Shown here in pieces: positions 15,354-24,710 of a stretch of DNA of 42,681 nucleotides. The position numbers and the translations under genes are program-made. Under the pieces are notes generated by a model that worked only from the letters and a program-made list of their open reading frames with translations, did no database searches and was not told the origin of the DNA. The first letter of the stretch is position 1. Every line of letters begins with the position of its first letter. Source of the DNA: an uncultured Prevotellaceae bacterium (GTDB lineage Bacteria > Bacteroidota > Bacteroidia > Bacteroidales > Muribaculaceae); the NCBI GenBank assembly GCA_900317835.1, contig ONIL01000035.1, forward strand, positions 1-42,681, written 5' to 3'.

Positions 15354-18352
15354 TTAATTACCTTTTATGATCAAGTCGATGACGATGTTCAAGTCACTGA
15401 TGTTGACCTCGCCGTTGTCGTCCAAATCGGCAGCGGGTGCACGGGTATGGCCAGCGTTGCCGCCCATGATGACGACATCAATCACGCTGTTGGCATCGGC
15501 GATAGTGACCTCACCGTCTCCGTTCACGTCACCAGGGATGTAATAGTTTCCCTTGTAAATAATCCGGCCATTCTCAATGACATGGCTCAAGTGATAAAAT
15601 ACCTGCATACCCGTGATTAGCGTGGGGAAATAGTACAATGGCATTCCATAACCGCTCACATAACCATAACCCTCGATAATCAACATCTCGTTTTGGGGAC
15701 CATAATCCCGTACATAGTGGTGGCGTTTGCACAGATGATTCGTACCGACTGCAATAGTGTCAGTGTAAGTATAATCAGGGAAAAAGCCTTCATATTCTTC
15801 ATATAGGCTCGTTGGATCATTAAAATCATAGAGAACGAACTCGTCGGCAGCAACCGAATAATTTGGATTACTGCTGACAACTAAACCGAGTCCGACAGGG
15901 CATTGCGGGTACCACCTGCCTTCAGGTAGGATGGCATATACCTTTTTGTCTTCCTCACGCAGGTATGCTGGCACGAAGTCCTGTGTGGTTTCCTCACCAG
16001 TTGAAGTCAAATAGGAGAGTTGGACAGGTTTATAGCTCTTCCCATCTATCACTGTGTCTCCCTTCAGTTCAAAACTATAGTATTGGATACCGTCTGCCAT
16101 ACCTAATACCTCGACATTAAACGGGTTGTCGTAGTAGTATACCCACTTGACGCCCTCGCGCACGAAGGGTACGTACTCGTAATCGTCGTCGTTCACGTCT
16201 CCCATGATTAGATCTTCCACAATCTGTCCGAAATACGGATACCAGTTCTCATCAGTCCGATAAGCATCAGCCGTCCCCTGCAACACATGGAGCGTACGAC
16301 CAGAGTAATCACCATCATCCAAATAGAATTGATAATACCCGATAGATACTCTCGAGAGGTCAGCAATGTAGCAATACACATCCGTCAGTCCTGTGCAGCC
16401 AGAGAACGCCTCGGTACCGATCTGAGTGACCGAGTTGGGGATGACGATGCTGGTCAGCCCAGTGCAGCACTGGAACGCCCCATAGCCGATAGAAGTCATC
16501 GATTTGGGGATATCGATGCTGGTCAGTCCTGTGCAGCCAGAGAACGCCTCGGTACCGATCTGAGTGACCGAGTTGGGGATGTCGATGCTGGTCAGTCCTG
16601 TGCAGCCGTAGAACGCCCCGTAACCAATAGAAGTTACCGAATTGGGGATGTCGATATCGGTCAGTGGATAATCGTGTTCTTGCAGCCAAAAATTAACGTA
16701 TTAGAGGCGGTCTCTATAATTGCATTGCAGTTGTTGCGCGAATCATATTTTGGATTGCCACTTTCTACCACGATGCTGGTCAGCCTAGGGCAGTTAAAGA
16801 ACGCCCCGTTACCGATAGAAGTCACCGAGTTGGAAATGACGATGCTGGCCAGCCCTGTGCAGCCAGAGAACGCCTCGGTACCGATCTGAGTGACCGAGTT
16901 GGGGATATCGATGCTGGTCAGACCAGTGCAGTCCTCGAACGCCCCATAACCGATAGAAGTTACCGAGTTGGAAATGACGATGCTGGTCAGCCCAGTGCAG
17001 CCAGAGAACGCATTTTTACCGATCTCAGTTACCGAGTTAGGGATGACTATGCTGGTCAGTCCAGTGCAGCCAGAGAACGTCCTATCATCGATAGAAGTTA
17101 CCGAGTTAGAGATAACGATACTGGTCAGGCCCGAGCAGTGAAAGAACGCCCTGTTACCGATAGAAGTTACCGAGTTAGGGATGACGATACTGGTCAGACC
17201 AGTGCAGTCCTCGAACGCCCGGTTATCGATAGATGTTACCGAGTTGGGAATATCGATGCTGGTCAGACCAGTGCAGTTCTTAAACGCATATTCACCGATA
17301 GATGTTACCGAGTTGGGGATGCCTACGCTGGTCAATCCAGTGCACCTCAAGAACGCCCCGTTACCGATAGTAATTACCGAGTTGGGGATGACTATGCTGG
17401 TCAGGCCAGTGCAGTCAGCAAACGTCCAATCATCGATAGCAGTCACCGAGTTGGGGATGTCGATGCTGGTCAGGCCAGTGCAGCCAGAGAACGCATCTTT
17501 ACCGATAGAAGTTACTGAGTTAGGGATGTCGATGTTGGTCAACTTATTGCAGCCACAGAACGCAAAGTCGCCGATAGCAGTTACCGAGTTGGGGATGACG
17601 ATGCTGGTCAGACCAGTACATTCATCGAACGCATAGTCACTGATCTCAGTTACCGAGCTGGAGATGTCGATGCTGGTCAGCCTAGTGCACCAAGCGAACG
17701 CCCAGGGGCCGATAGCAGTTACCGAGTTGGGGATGACAATGCTGGTCAGGCCCCTGCAGTCTCTGAACGCAGATTCTCCGATCTCAGTTACCGAGTTGGG
17801 GATGACGAAGCTGGTCAGTCTTGTGCAGCCATCGAACGTCCAACCCTCGATAGTAGTTACCGAGTTAGAAATGACGATGCTGGTCAGGCCCGAGCAGCCT
17901 CCGAATGCCCTAAGACCGATAGAAGTAACCGAGTTGGGGATGACTATGCTGGTTAGCCCCGTGGCCTCGAACGCCCTGGAACCGATATAAGTTACCGAGT
18001 CGGGAATGACGATGCTGGTCAGACTCCCGCAGCGATCGAACGCAGATTCGCCGATCCCAGTTACCGAGTTGGGGATGACGACGCTGGTCAGTTGAGTGCA
18101 GTCATAGAACGCAAAGGCACCGATAGCAGTTACCGGGTAGGAGATTCCATTGTAGGTGACGGTGTCCGGGATGACGACAGAGCCTGAATACTCATTTTCA
18201 AATGTGTCAAAATATGAACCTCTGAAGGTCACAGCGACCTCGTTGCCATTGATCTTGTAATAGATGCCATCGACCTCGAAGTCGTGGGCCGTGGCGGTAG
18301 CTGACAACAGGAGCGCCAGCAAGATTGTCATCAGTTTTTTTGTCGTGTTCAT
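15354..18352 (-). pseudogene. BspA-like leucine-rich repeat surface protein with dockerin-like tail, one frameshift
   Basis: One ~999-residue gene is split into two frames. The N-terminal part (18352-16661) has a signal peptide (MNTTKKLMTILLALLLSATA) and an intro domain (DFEVDGIYYKI), then 20 LRRs of 23 residues with the pattern TSIVIPNSVTSIGxxAFxxC, plus an irregular insert ending GCKNTIIH. The C-terminal frame (to 15354) continues with four more LRRs, a beta-rich domain of ~200 residues, and a C-terminal dockerin-like pair of Ca-binding loops (DVNGDGEVTIAD, DLDDNGEVNISD). Adding one base at about 16664-16669 (ATTATC-CCACTG for ATTATCCACTG) restores NTIIPLTDIDIPNSV, so the break is probably a C lost from CCC. 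It may be a true mutation or a sequencing error. BspA proteins bind host matrix proteins or other bacteria. Confidence 0.85.
16380..18130 (-). repeat. Array of about 24 LRR-encoding 69-bp repeats
   Basis: The 69-bp unit gives one 23-residue LRR. One unit lacks a residue (SRAFEATGL), and one irregular insert separates units 20 and 21. Units ending TQIGTEAFSGCTGL occur three times and are nearly identical at the DNA level (near 16390-16440, 16530-16580 and 16855-16905), which suggests recent duplication or gene conversion. Confidence 0.9.
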
Positions 18353-18399
18353 AATGATATGTCGTTTTAGTTAATAATAATCGCACTTGAGTTCACTTG

Positions 18400-18407
18400 C
18401 AAAGTTA
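18400..18407 (-). promoter_or_regulatory. -7 box for the BspA-like gene
   Basis: Minus-strand TAACTTTG, 47 bp before the start. It lies in the 256-bp gap shared with the divergent TPR regulator. Confidence 0.45.
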
Positions 18408-18537
18408 TAACTAATTTGTCAAAAAAGCCCCTCATTCCAATCTCATTTTTGCAAATGCAAGTGACTGGAAATCAATCATCTAAAAAATTAAAATCTCATT
18501 TTCCTATCATCGTCGTGAGAATTAGGTGGGAAAGTGT

Positions 18538-18545
18538 TATTTTTG
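18538..18545 (+). promoter_or_regulatory. -7 box for the TPR/HTH regulator gene
   Basis: TATTTTTG matches TAnnTTTG, 63 bp before the chosen start at 18609. Confidence 0.4.
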
Positions 18546-18608
18546 CGTTAGGTTTTCACCGTTTTGGCAATGAAAGCCTGGAAATCTAAACACAAACAGT
18601 TCTATCAA

Positions 18609-20318
18609 ATGATAAACGTTAGAAATTTCTTCATTCCGCTTGCTGCGCTCATTGCCCTTGTGATGGGCGGCTGCCACCACGACAGCGCCATGATGAGTGA
18701 GCTTGCCCGCATCGACTCGATGGTCTATCACCAGCATGAGAAAGAGGCCTTGCCCCTGTTGCTGCAGATGAAAACCGACCAATTGAGCAAGCAGGAGCGG
18801 GCCTATCATACCGTGTTGTTGTCAATGGCGATGTACAAGAACTACGTCCCCTGCACCAGCGACTCGGCGATTAACGAGGCTGTCTGCTATTACAGGAATA
18901 AGGGTGATGACTTGAAGTACCTGAAGGCGCTTGTCGCCCAGGGCTGCGTCAACGAGGACATAGGTCAGCTTGAGCAGGCGGTCGAGAGCTACCATCAGGC
19001 TGAACAGCTGCCGTTAGCCACCGACAGCTCGATGATCGCCTATGCCAAATTGAGGTTAGGTGTTTTGTATCAGGAACAGGTCATCGGCTCTGGCACCATC
19101 GCCCTGGAGAAGTATAACGAGGCGCTACCCCTGTATAGGGCACTTGGCGACAAGCATTATGAGCTGGTGTGCCTAACGAGCATTGGCGGCATTTACCGCA
19201 ATATTGAAGAGAAGCATGATTCGGCGGTGATTTGCATGAAGGACGCTATCGCCCTGGCCCAAGAACTGGGCGACCAATACCACGCCTTTGCCAATCGATA
19301 CCTCCTCTCGGAATACTACTTGCTGCGCGAGCAGAACTATGTGAAGAGCAAGAAATATGCGCTGCAAGCCGTCGCGGCCGATCCTGCTATCATCGACCAT
19401 CCGCGTGCCCATTACCGGCTCGCGACGTCCTACTTGAACCTGGGGCGCCCCGACTCGGCGGTTTACTACCTGAACAGGGCTCCCCGCGCCACGAGCGCCA
19501 GGGACAGTATCGTTTACCTTGAGCTGATGTCCGATCTGGAGCACCAGTATAGGAAAAATGATGCGAAATCTAAAGACTACATGCAAATGGCTCACGCCAT
19601 AGCCGACTCGTTGACCATCAATGGCCTAAACCATCGGCTACTGGAAGTGGAGAAGAAGTATGACCACCAGCTGGCGGTGCTGAAACAGATAGAAAATGAG
19701 TCCCGCCTGAAAGAGGCCTTGCTGCTGGCAGCGTTGCTGGCGCTGGGGCTGCTGGCGCTGACTTTCCTCGTGTGGCGGTACAAGAACCAGCTGAAGATGA
19801 GGCAAAACGAGGTAGAGATGCTCAAGGCCGACCTAAACGGCTCGCTGGCGAGCCTGGAACAGATGCAGGCTCGGCTTGACGCCAGGGAACTGAACGATGA
19901 GAGCCAGAAAGCCCAGAGCGATGAACTGCGCGCCATCATCACCCAGCAGATTGACGCCGTGCATCAGTTGATGGCGTGGTCCTACCAGTATGATGGGGAT
20001 AAATTTGCCGCAAAGTTCAGGGAAATGATGACCGTGCCCGGCATGGACGACGACAGCAGCTACTGGTCCCATTTGCAGGCGCTGGTCAACGAGCTGCACG
20101 ATAATGTGCTCGTCAAGGCGCAAGAGGAGGCTGGTGGCACGCTCAACGAGAGCGAGTTGAACCTGCTGGCGCTCTATTGTTGCGGTTTCTCGCGCACGGT
20201 GATCATGGTGTGCATGGATTACAAGAACATCGGCACAGTCTATAACAAGAAACTGCAAATCGCCAAGAAACTCCACGTTACTGACCTCGATGAATTTGTG
20301 GCTCGAGTTGCTCGCTGA
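18609..20318 (+). CDS. Membrane-anchored TPR protein with C-terminal HTH (one-component regulator)
   Basis: The 569-residue protein starts with a lipoprotein-type signal (MINVRNFFIPLAALIALVMGGC); I chose ATG 18609 because it gives this signal directly, though 18564 is also open. A periplasmic TPR array fills about residues 25-350 (repeated A..Y..A patterns such as EQAVESYHQAEQLP). One membrane helix (about 372-393) is followed by a cytoplasmic coiled coil (about 400-450). The C-terminal ~60 residues (LNESELNLLALYCCGFS ... KKLHVTDLDEFV) look like a LuxR-type helix-turn-helix. This layout is frequent in Bacteroidetes and suggests signal-driven transcription control from the membrane. The gene is divergent from the BspA-like surface protein, a natural candidate target; that link is inference. 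Confidence 0.8.
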   Translation: MINVRNFFIPLAALIALVMGGCHHDSAMMSELARIDSMVYHQHEKEALPLLLQMKTDQLSKQERAYHTVLLSMAMYKNYVPCTSDSAINEAVCYYRNKGDDLKYLKALVAQGCVNEDIGQLEQAVESYHQAEQLPLATDSSMIAYAKLRLGVLYQEQVIGSGTIALEKYNEALPLYRALGDKHYELVCLTSIGGIYRNIEEKHDSAVICMKDAIALAQELGDQYHAFANRYLLSEYYLLREQNYVKSKKYALQAVAADPAIIDHPRAHYRLATSYLNLGRPDSAVYYLNRAPRATSARDSIVYLELMSDLEHQYRKNDAKSKDYMQMAHAIADSLTINGLNHRLLEVEKKYDHQLAVLKQIENESRLKEALLLAALLALGLLALTFLVWRYKNQLKMRQNEVEMLKADLNGSLASLEQMQARLDARELNDESQKAQSDELRAIITQQIDAVHQLMAWSYQYDGDKFAAKFREMMTVPGMDDDSSYWSHLQALVNELHDNVLVKAQEEAGGTLNESELNLLALYCCGFSRTVIMVCMDYKNIGTVYNKKLQIAKKLHVTDLDEFVARVAR

Positions 20319-20397
20319 TTAAAGGTTACTTAAAGGCCACCCTCCTGGTGTTATCCATCAATTTGGAGTAGTTGATATGTATGCAAACTCGTGTTTT

Positions 20398-21192
20398 TTA
20401 GAACTCAACGCCTAGTTTGAAGGATAGGCAGTGATAGGGGTCGTTCTGGAAGTTCGGATAGTCTGGTTTGTAGTCCAAGTGCTTGATGGCATTTTCGCCG
20501 TAGGTGCGGACAACAATGTCGGTACTTTGCATGCTGTATCCCAACGAGATATTCATGGCTAGTTTGTCGGTCAGTCCCACTCGGCATCCCAGCGAGGAAT
20601 TGAACATGATTCCATAGGCTTTATTGCCTAGCGTGTATCCCACGCGGAAGTCCAGATAGGGAGAATACCTGTTCTTTAACAAGTCGAGCCTGATGTCGGC
20701 AAACACAGGGAACATGTAAAAATCAGCTTTTTGCCCAAAATTATCTTTAAAGTGCTGCTTGTGGCTGATTTTCATTCCAGCACCGGCACCTACAAACAGA
20801 TAGGGCTTCAGTTGATAGCCATGAGCTGTACTGAAACCAAAGTGATTTCGGGATTGGGCGTCAATGGATTTGTAGAATTCCAGATCGAAGAAGCCGCGGT
20901 AGCCTTTCTGCGGCCCTTTGCCGGGGGTGAAGTCGCTGCCCATCGACTGCTGCGGCTGCCAGTCTTCCTTGGTAATCTGCTTGATGCGGTCCCAGTAGAT
21001 GGTCTGCAGCGTGCCGTCATCCTCCTGGATGACCAGCGAGTCCAGCGGAGCATAGGTCACAATCTTGCCCCTCACGCGGTGGCCGTTTTTCAACTTCACT
21101 ACCTCTTGTTTCTCGTGTTTTTTCTGTGTTTGCGCCTGGAGAGCCACACCGCCCATCAAGCACAATGCCAGTATTAAGATTACTTTTTTCAT
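20398..21192 (-). CDS. Putative outer-membrane beta-barrel protein
   Basis: Function unknown. The 264-residue protein has a signal peptide (MKKVILILALCLMGGVALQAQ), then a short beta-rich segment (KLKNGHRVRGKIVTYAPLD, LVIQEDDGTLQTIYWDRI) like a small SH3-type or YxxD repeat seen in Bacteroidetes secreted proteins. The rest (about residues 95-264) alternates aromatic and small residues in strand-like stretches (YLFVGAGAGMKI, YSPYLDFRVGYTLG, LAMNISLGYSM) and ends in a C-terminal Phe (LKLGVEF-like end, KLGVEF), typical of outer-membrane barrels. A -7 box is present upstream. It is monocistronic as far as can be seen. Confidence 0.7.
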   Translation of the reverse strand: MKKVILILALCLMGGVALQAQTQKKHEKQEVVKLKNGHRVRGKIVTYAPLDSLVIQEDDGTLQTIYWDRIKQITKEDWQPQQSMGSDFTPGKGPQKGYRGFFDLEFYKSIDAQSRNHFGFSTAHGYQLKPYLFVGAGAGMKISHKQHFKDNFGQKADFYMFPVFADIRLDLLKNRYSPYLDFRVGYTLGNKAYGIMFNSSLGCRVGLTDKLAMNISLGYSMQSTDIVVRTYGENAIKHLDYKPDYPNFQNDPYHCLSFKLGVEF

Positions 21193-21224
21193 GTGATATC
21201 TCGTTTATGGTTAGTATTCGGTTA

Positions 21225-21232
21225 CAAAGTTA
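21225..21232 (-). promoter_or_regulatory. -7 box for the barrel protein gene
   Basis: Minus-strand TAACTTTG, 32 bp before the start codon at 21192. Confidence 0.45.
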
Positions 21233-21299
21233 TATAATATTTCTGAATACATTTACCCTCCTCCATTTTAATATTTTGTTAACAGCTCTTGGGCGGGTA

Positions 21300-21839
21300 T
21301 CACTGTTTGAGGGATTGGAGGGTGGTGAGGAGGTCGTCGGGGGTGCGGGCGACAATTGAGCGGTTGAGGTCCTTACCGCGTCCAAAGGGGGAGTGGAATA
21401 AGGCATCAAGTTGAGCAACCATTGAATCGAACATGCCATCGAGGTCAGCGACAATGATGGGACGATGATCGTTATTGCCAATACACATGATACAGAGGGT
21501 GGAAATCCACTCGTCGAGGGTGCCGATGCCGCCAGGTAATACAACAAACACGTCGCCATGTTCAATCATGTATTGCTTGCGTTCTTGCAGGTCTCTTGTG
21601 GCAACCATCTCGTCACACAACGGTTCAGAAAGGTGAGAAAACACTGCCGGGAGAACGCCCACAATGCGACCTCCCGCCTCGTGGACAGCCTGGGCAGTGG
21701 CATGCATGAGCCCTTGATCGGCACCGCCATAAATCAACGTGTGCCCGTTTTCACCTATCCACTGACCCAGCACGGTGGCCAAATGCAGATACTTATTGTC
21801 TAAATTGTCTTGTGCACTACAGTAAACGACGATATTCAT
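21300..21839 (-). CDS. LOG family protein (TIGR00730, nucleoside-monophosphate phosphoribohydrolase-like)
   Basis: This 179-residue Rossmann-fold protein has the two LOG family motifs: LPGGIGTLDE at 101-110 (PGGxGTxxE) and the Arg-Lys pair in LQERKQYM (about 84-91). Characterised members cleave cytokinin riboside 5'-monophosphate or AMP to free base and ribose 5-phosphate. In bacteria without plant contact the natural substrate is unclear. The N-terminal IVVYCSAQ is the usual first strand, and the length is normal. It follows birA on the same strand with a 61-bp gap. The family call is firm; the substrate is not. Confidence 0.92.
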   Translation of the reverse strand: MNIVVYCSAQDNLDNKYLHLATVLGQWIGENGHTLIYGGADQGLMHATAQAVHEAGGRIVGVLPAVFSHLSEPLCDEMVATRDLQERKQYMIEHGDVFVVLPGGIGTLDEWISTLCIMCIGNNDHRPIIVADLDGMFDSMVAQLDALFHSPFGRGKDLNRSIVARTPDDLLTTLQSLKQ

Positions 21840-21900
21840 TTTCAGTTTTTGGTTTTTAGTCTTCAGTTCAGTCTTCAGGATGAATGCTAATGCCTAAAAC

Positions 21901-22653
21901 CTAAAGACTTATGCCTTCGATAATATGTTTGACTTCTTTGAAGAGGTAGTCATGGCGGGTGCCGTCCTCGTGTTGGAGGGTGAGGGTGCCGTCGGGGGCA
22001 ATGCCTGCCACGCTGGCCATCAAGTGATGACCCGCCGCATCTTCCCAGGGATGCAACTGGCCATCATTACGGTACAATGCTGCCATGTAGCGACGGTGCA
22101 GGTCGGCACGGGCGTTGTTGTCGGTCAGTGAATCCACCAGTTGCTCGATGCGGGAGCAGACACGCTTCAGCAGAGTCATCAGGTCGTGCTCATGGCCCGT
22201 GATGTTGATGAGCGAAACGGGATTGGGCGCATCGCTGACAAATCGCACCTGATTGACGTTGATGCCGATGCCCGCGATGCTGTGGGTGATGCCGGCTCCG
22301 TCCAGCGAACTTTCAATCAACATTCCACAGACCTTTTTGTCCTGCCAATACACATCGTTGGGCCACTTGACCGTGAAACCCTCGCCAGCTTCGGCCGTCA
22401 AAGCCTCAATGACCGCCAGGGCGGCCGCCTCGCTCAAGTAGAACTGGTCGCGGGCCTTGACGGGCGGGCGCTTGAGCAGGAATGAAAATGTGAGGTTCTT
22501 GCCGTCCTCACTCTCCCAGGAGTTGCCCTTCTGACCGCGTCCGGCAGTTTGGCTAGGGGTATAAATGACCGTACCGCCGGGCAGCGTTGCCGCCAGGCGG
22601 GACAGGTAGGTGTTGGTACTCGCTGTCTGGTTGACCTTGAGGTAGTGTGGCAT
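21901..22653 (-). CDS. birA: Biotin--[acetyl-CoA-carboxylase] ligase BirA (monofunctional)
   Basis: BirA activates biotin as biotinyl-AMP and attaches it to the carrier-protein lysine of acetyl-CoA carboxylase and related enzymes. The 250-residue protein has the biotin site motifs STNTYL (12-17), the adenylate loop GRGQKGNSW (38-46) and KWPNDVYW (about 99-106). The C-terminal small SH3-like domain is present (GIAPDGTLTLQHEDG). There is no N-terminal DNA-binding winged helix, so it should not act as a repressor. It starts 6 bp after tsaE ends, which points to co-transcription. Confidence 0.95.
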   Translation of the reverse strand: MPHYLKVNQTASTNTYLSRLAATLPGGTVIYTPSQTAGRGQKGNSWESEDGKNLTFSFLLKRPPVKARDQFYLSEAAALAVIEALTAEAGEGFTVKWPNDVYWQDKKVCGMLIESSLDGAGITHSIAGIGINVNQVRFVSDAPNPVSLINITGHEHDLMTLLKRVCSRIEQLVDSLTDNNARADLHRRYMAALYRNDGQLHPWEDAAGHHLMASVAGIAPDGTLTLQHEDGTRHDYLFKEVKHIIEGISL

Positions 22654-22659
22654 GGCGTG

Positions 22660-23103
22660 TCAGGCGAGGTCGGGGAACGTCATCTTGAGCGTGCGGCTGT
22701 CGTCCTCGTTCACGGTGATGTCAACGCGCACGGTATCGTCGGGCAGCAGGTCCTCGATGCGCTCGGGCCACTCGATGAAGCACAGCGCTCCGCTATCGAA
22801 ATAGTCCTCGGCGCCCAAGTCAACAGCCTCTTCCTCTTTCTCGAGGCGGTAGCAGTCGAAGTGGTAGATCAATTCGGCTGTGGTGTCACTGCGGTACTCG
22901 TTGATGATGGCAAACGAGGGCGAGTTGGTCGGGTCACTCTCCACGCCCAGCTGGCGGCACAGCGCATTGATGAATGTCGTCTTGCCTGCGCCCATCTCGC
23001 CGTAGAAGGCATAAACCGTTAGGTCGCCCATCTCGGTCATGAACTTGTAGGCAGCGTCATCGATAGCCTCCAGATTGGGAATCGGTATTTCAATGGTTTT
23101 CAT
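22660..23103 (-). CDS. tsaE: tRNA threonylcarbamoyladenosine biosynthesis ATPase TsaE
   Basis: TsaE is the ATPase that, with TsaB and TsaD, transfers threonylcarbamoyl to A37 of ANN-decoding tRNAs. The 147-residue protein shows the P-loop GEMGAGKTT at 35-43, a following [11 protein letters not shown] segment, and the YHFDCYRLE motif typical of the family. The C-terminal [12 protein letters not shown] is also characteristic. The length is usual for TsaE. The gene lies between porX (49-bp gap) and birA (6-bp gap) on the same strand. Confidence 0.95.
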   Translation of the reverse strand: MKTIEIPIPNLEAIDDAAYKFMTEMGDLTVYAFYGEMGAGKTTFINALCRQLGVESDPTNSPSFAIINEYRSDTTAELIYHFDCYRLEKEEEAVDLGAEDYFDSGALCFIEWPERIEDLLPDDTVRVDITVNEDDSRTLKMTFPDLA

Positions 23104-23152
23104 ATTTTAGTATTTATTTGGCCGTGACATGGTCGCGGCTTGGTGAAACTTA

Positions 23153-24697
23153 TTATTTGGGTGACAGCGTCACGATGGGCACGAGCATCTCTTCCATCGA
23201 GATGCCGCCGTGCTGGAACGTGTCGTTGTAGTAGGAAACGTAGTAGTTGTAGTTGTTGGGATAGGCGAAGAAATCGCGGTTCATCGCAAAGATATAGGTG
23301 CTCGAGATGTTGGGAGCAGGCAGGCCCACGCGCTTGGGTTGCTTGATCTCAAACACTTGCTTGCCGTTGTAGGTGAGGCTCTTGCCCACCTTGTAGCGCA
23401 GGTTGGTGTTGATGTTCTTGTCGCCAATGACGTTGATGGGGCGATCCACCTTGATGGTGCCGTGATCGGTGGTGAGCACCACCTTGTAGCCATTCTCGGC
23501 CATCAGCTTGAAGATGTCGAGCACGTTGGAGTTCTTGAACCACGACACGGTGACCGAGCGATAGGCTTCATCACTGTTGGCCAGCTCGCGTATCATCTTG
23601 GACTCGGTGCGTGCGTGTGACAGCATGTCCACAAAGTTGAACACCAGCACATTGAGTTCATAATTCTTGAACATCCCGAAGTTCTGCATCAACTTCTCGC
23701 CGGCGGCGCTGTCGTTCATCTTGGTGTAAGAGAAATGCACCTTGCGGCGGTAGCGGTCGAGCAGCGTCTGGATGAGAGGCGCCTCGTTCAGGTTCTTGCC
23801 CTCCTCACTTTCCTCATCGACCCACAGGTCGGGGAACATGCGCTCGATGTCCACGGGCATGAGTCCCGAGAAGATGGCATTGCGGGCATACTGAGTGGCC
23901 GTGGGCAGGATGGTCGTGTACAGTTCCTCGCTCTCGACATTATAGAAGTCAGCAAGGAGCGGGCTGACCATCTTCCACTGGTCGAGCCTGAAGTTGTCGA
24001 TAACGACAAAGCAAACCTTCTCGCCCTTATCGATCAAGGGGAGCACCTTGGTCTTGAACAGCTCATTGCTGCGCAACGGGTGCTCGGGCTGATTCATCCA
24101 GCTCTCGTAGTTGCGCTTGATGAACTTGGAAAAGGCGCTGTTGGCCTCAACCTTCTGCATCTTGAGCATCTCGTCCATCTGGGTGTCGGTGTTGGAAAGT
24201 GTCAACTCCCATCTGACGAGGGTGGAGTAGAGTTCATACCAGTCGTCGATAGTCTGCGCCGAGTTGATCATCTGGCCAATGCGCATGAATTCCTGGCGGT
24301 AATCGCCTGATACTTTTTCGGCGATAAGAGCCTCGCTGTGCAGGTTTTTCTTGATAGACAGCAGGATTTGCATGGGGTTGACCGGCTTGATCAGGTAATC
24401 GGCGATTTCACTGCCGATGGCCTGGTTCATGATGTCTTCCTCCTCGCTCTTGGTGATCATGATGACGGGGACGTTGGGCTGCATGATCTTGATGCGCTGC
24501 AAGGCCTCCAGTCCGCTGATGCCGGGCATGTTCTCGTCGAGGATGATCAGGTTGAAAATCTGGCTACCCAGGGCATCGAGTGCGTCGCGCCCGTTGGTGA
24601 CGGTTTCTACCTCATAGCCCTTGTTTTCAAGGAAGAGGATGTGTGGCTTTAACAGGTCAATCTCATCATCGGCCCATAGAATTCTTTCTTTACTCAT
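23153..24697 (-). CDS. porX: PorX-type response regulator with PglZ/alkaline-phosphatase domain
   Basis: The 514-residue protein has an N-terminal receiver domain with the acidic pair Asp10-Asp11 and phospho-acceptor Asp54 (LIILDENMPGISG). A helical linker is followed by a PglZ/alkaline phosphatase-like domain, where CFVVIDNFRLDQW, the TATQYARN loop and LTTDHGT carry the metal- and substrate-binding residues. In Porphyromonas gingivalis PorX regulates and binds the type IX secretion system, and the domain hydrolyses nucleotides. I chose ATG 24697 (MSKERILWADDE); the open frame continues upstream to 25138, but that part is antisense-free shadow of the PorW tail on the same strand in another frame. 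It starts 13 bp after the porW-like stop. Confidence 0.93.
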   Translation of the reverse strand: MSKERILWADDEIDLLKPHILFLENKGYEVETVTNGRDALDALGSQIFNLIILDENMPGISGLEALQRIKIMQPNVPVIMITKSEEEDIMNQAIGSEIADYLIKPVNPMQILLSIKKNLHSEALIAEKVSGDYRQEFMRIGQMINSAQTIDDWYELYSTLVRWELTLSNTDTQMDEMLKMQKVEANSAFSKFIKRNYESWMNQPEHPLRSNELFKTKVLPLIDKGEKVCFVVIDNFRLDQWKMVSPLLADFYNVESEELYTTILPTATQYARNAIFSGLMPVDIERMFPDLWVDEESEEGKNLNEAPLIQTLLDRYRRKVHFSYTKMNDSAAGEKLMQNFGMFKNYELNVLVFNFVDMLSHARTESKMIRELANSDEAYRSVTVSWFKNSNVLDIFKLMAENGYKVVLTTDHGTIKVDRPINVIGDKNINTNLRYKVGKSLTYNGKQVFEIKQPKRVGLPAPNISSTYIFAMNRDFFAYPNNYNYYVSYYNDTFQHGGISMEEMLVPIVTLSPK

Positions 24698-24710
24698 TAT
24701 ACTGTTGTTG

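Noticed and set aside
16380-18130. Regular 69-bp spacing resembling a CRISPR array
   Set aside because: The repeats are contiguous, degenerate, in frame, and encode LRRs; there are no spacers or cas genes.
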